DNA of 64,000 nucleotides. It comes from Selenomonadales bacterium. GTDB taxonomy: Bacteria; Bacillota; Negativicutes; Sporomusales; UBA7701. Of this stretch, positions 62,578-64,000 are shown in pieces. The number at the start of each line of letters is the position of its first letter. The first letter of the stretch is position 1. The notes under the pieces are model-generated. The model was not told the origin of the DNA, searched no databases, and was given only the letters and a program-made list of their open reading frames with translations. The translations under genes were made by a program, and so were the position numbers. The stretch is from NCBI GenBank assembly GCA_029975165.1, contig JARKPR010000088.1, forward strand, positions 62,001 through 126,000. Reading direction: 5' to 3'.

Positions 62578-63738
62578 TCACCCGGAGGTGTAGGGCTCCG
62601 GCTTGGCGGCCGCCAGGCCGTGTTTCCAGAGGAGGAAGTCGACGATGCGCCGGGCGGCCCGGCCGTCGCCGTACGGGTTGCAGGCGCTGGCCATCCGCCG
62701 GTACTCGGCCTGGTCGACCAGCAGGCGGCGCGTCTCGTCGTAAACCCGCCGCCGGTCGGTGCCGACGAGCTTGACCGTCCCGGCGGCGAGCGCCTCGGGG
62801 CGTTCGGTGGTGTCGCGCAGCACGAGGACGGGCTTGCCGAGCGAAGGGGCCTCCTCCTGGATGCCGCCGGAGTCGGTGAGCACCAGGTGGGAGCGGGCGA
62901 TGAGGTTGGCGAACGGCTGATAGTCGAGCGGGTCGATGAGGTGGACCCGCGCCAGTCCGCCCAGCTCGGCGTTCACCACCTCGCGCACGCGGGGGTTCCT
63001 ATGTACGGGGAAGACGACCTCGACGTCGGCGAACTCGCCGACGATGTCCCTGAGCGCCTGGTAAACGTGGCGGAGCGGTTCGCCGAGGTTTTCGCGGCGG
63101 TGGGTCGTGACGAGGATAACCCGCCGGGAGCGGTAGTCGATGTCGGCCAGCGGCGGGACGGCGAATTCGTACCGGTCGTCGACCGTCGCCAGCAGGGCGT
63201 CGATGACGGTGTTGCCGGTGACGAAGACGGCGGCGGGGTCGACCGCTTCGGCCAGCAGGTTGTCGCGGGCGGTGGCCGTAGGGGCGAAGTGCAGGTCGGT
63301 CAGCGACCCGGTCAGCTTGCGGTTCATCTCCTCCGGGAAGGGGGAGAATTTGTTCCCCGTTCGCAGGCCGGCCTCGACGTGGCCGACGGCGATCCGGTGG
63401 TAGAAGGCGGCCAGCGAGCCGGCGAACGTCGTGGTCGTGTCGCCGTGGACGAGGACGATGTCGGGGCGCTCCGCGGCCAGCACGGTATTGAGGCCCTGCA
63501 GGGAACGGCAGGTGATGTCGAACAGTGTCTGCCCCTGGGCCATGATATCCAGGTCGTGGCCGGGGACGATGCCGAAGAGCTGCAGCACCTGGTCGAGCAT
63601 CTCGCGGTGCTGGGCGGTGACGGCGACGACCGGGGTTATCAGCCCCGGATGGCGGGAGAGCTCTAGCACCACCGGCGCCATCTTGATGGCCTCCGGGCGG
63701 GTGCCGAACACGGTCATGATCTTTAGCGGCGCAGCCAT
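62578..63738 (-). CDS. wecB: UDP-N-acetylglucosamine 2-epimerase (non-hydrolysing)
   Basis: The enzyme converts UDP-GlcNAc to UDP-ManNAc for surface polysaccharides or wall-linked polymers. Family motifs are FGTRPEAIKMAPVV at the N-terminus, VHGDTTTTFAGSLAAFY, HVEAGLRTGNKFSPFPEEMNR, and LTDSGGIQEEAPSLGKPVLVLRDTTERPE near the C-terminus. The length is 386 residues. AGGAGG lies in front of the ATG. It follows a WecA/TagO-type gene, so both probably feed one undecaprenyl-linked glycan. Confidence 0.95.
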   Translation of the reverse strand: MAAPLKIMTVFGTRPEAIKMAPVVLELSRHPGLITPVVAVTAQHREMLDQVLQLFGIVPGHDLDIMAQGQTLFDITCRSLQGLNTVLAAERPDIVLVHGDTTTTFAGSLAAFYHRIAVGHVEAGLRTGNKFSPFPEEMNRKLTGSLTDLHFAPTATARDNLLAEAVDPAAVFVTGNTVIDALLATVDDRYEFAVPPLADIDYRSRRVILVTTHRRENLGEPLRHVYQALRDIVGEFADVEVVFPVHRNPRVREVVNAELGGLARVHLIDPLDYQPFANLIARSHLVLTDSGGIQEEAPSLGKPVLVLRDTTERPEALAAGTVKLVGTDRRRVYDETRRLLVDQAEYRRMASACNPYGDGRAARRIVDFLLWKHGLAAAKPEPYTSG

Positions 63739-63763
63739 AATACCTCCTGTTAAATAGTGAGAA

Positions 63764-63783
63764 GGCAGGCCCTGCGGCCTGCC
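63764..63783 (-). terminator. Stem-loop between the WecA-type gene and wecB
   Basis: GGCAGGCC (63764-63771) pairs with GGCCTGCC (63776-63783) around a 4-base loop. The following TTCTCACTATTT is a poor T tract, so part of the transcription may read into wecB. Confidence 0.45.
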
Positions 63784-63793
63784 CGATATTATC

Positions 63794-64000
63794 TTAATTG
63801 CTTCGCAGCGAACCGGTGTCCTTGAGGACGCCCACTTTTTTGGCTCCGAAAAAGGCCAGCGCCAACAGGAACAGGATAATCAACGCCCCGTATCCCTTGT
63901 TCACTTCCGTCAGCGCAATGGCGCTCAGCCCCAGGCAGCCGCTGATCACGTACATGAGCAGCACGGCCTGTTTCTGGGTGAGGCCCATCTCCAGCAGCCG
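63794..64000 (-). CDS. WecA/TagO/MraY-type phosphoglycosyltransferase, C-terminal part (runs off window)
   Basis: Only the last 68 residues are in the window. They begin RLLEMGLTQKQAVLLMYVIS, the cytoplasmic-loop to membrane transition near the C-terminus of the WecA/TagO family, and contain two hydrophobic segments before a short tail (KDTGSLRSN). These enzymes start undecaprenyl-linked glycans by transferring GlcNAc-1-phosphate. The adjacent wecB supports this branch over MraY. The catalytic Asp motifs lie outside the window. Confidence 0.8.
   Translation of the reverse strand, partial: RLLEMGLTQKQAVLLMYVISGCLGLSAIALTEVNKGYGALIILFLLALAFFGAKKVGVLKDTGSLRSN

Overview
The window comes from a spore-forming, flagellated, outer-membrane-bearing Firmicute, most likely a Negativicutes member of the Sporomusa type. 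A complete lipid A/LPS, BAM, TAM and Mla gene set stands next to spoIID, spoIIQ, spoIIID and ywmB, and the flagellar genes include the P- and L-ring proteins needed only when an outer membrane is present. Nearly every gene is on the minus strand. The species was not identified.

Layout from low to high coordinates (transcription mostly runs right to left). 1-28.7 kb is an outer-membrane biogenesis island: msbA, lpxB, lpxI, lpxA, fabZ, lpxC, an uncharacterised ABC ATPase/permease pair, an lpxL-type acyltransferase, a YjbH-like protein, lpxD, three tandem OmpH/Skp-like genes, an unrecognised envelope protein, bamA, a one-TM protein, a sigma-70-family factor, tamB, tolC, mlaD, mlaF and mlaE, then an S55 (SpoIVB-type) protease. 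MlaD carries a C-terminal beta-barrel. 28.7-35.3 kb holds a small biotinyl-lipoyl-like protein, an AMIN-NAGPA protein and flgJ, flgI, flgH, flgA, flgG, flgF. mbl/mreB follows.

The most striking object is a 14.3-kb element (36663-50980) that splits spoIIID. The N-terminal 40 codons lie at 51091-50970 and the C-terminal half at 36673-36518. An 11-bp direct repeat (ATATCTTTATG) sits at both junctions. Just inside it are inverted 16-bp arms placed exactly symmetrically about a TG dinucleotide in the core. Next to the left junction lies a large serine recombinase. Precise recombination between the repeats would restore an 88-codon in-frame spoIIID. This is the logic of the sigK 'skin' element, but in spoIIID and with metabolic cargo: a CUT1 sugar ABC transporter, a GntR regulator, a Zn-dehydrogenase, a hexulose-phosphate-synthase-like protein, a TIM-barrel epimerase, a hexokinase, a Lar-type protein and an acetamidase/formamidase-type protein. 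The flanking order spoIID-spoIIQ-spoIIID-mbl-flgF-flgG is the usual Firmicute order, so the interruption is clear.

51-55.2 kb resumes the core genome with spoIIQ, spoIID, murA and ywmB. 55.2-62.3 kb is the full F1Fo ATP synthase operon (atpZ-I-B-E-F-H-A-G-D-C), whose c-subunit shows a two-carboxylate ion site. wecB (UDP-GlcNAc 2-epimerase) and the 3' end of a WecA/TagO-type transferase close the window. Several gene starts were moved from the longest open frame to the ATG/GTG/TTG that has a ribosome binding site.
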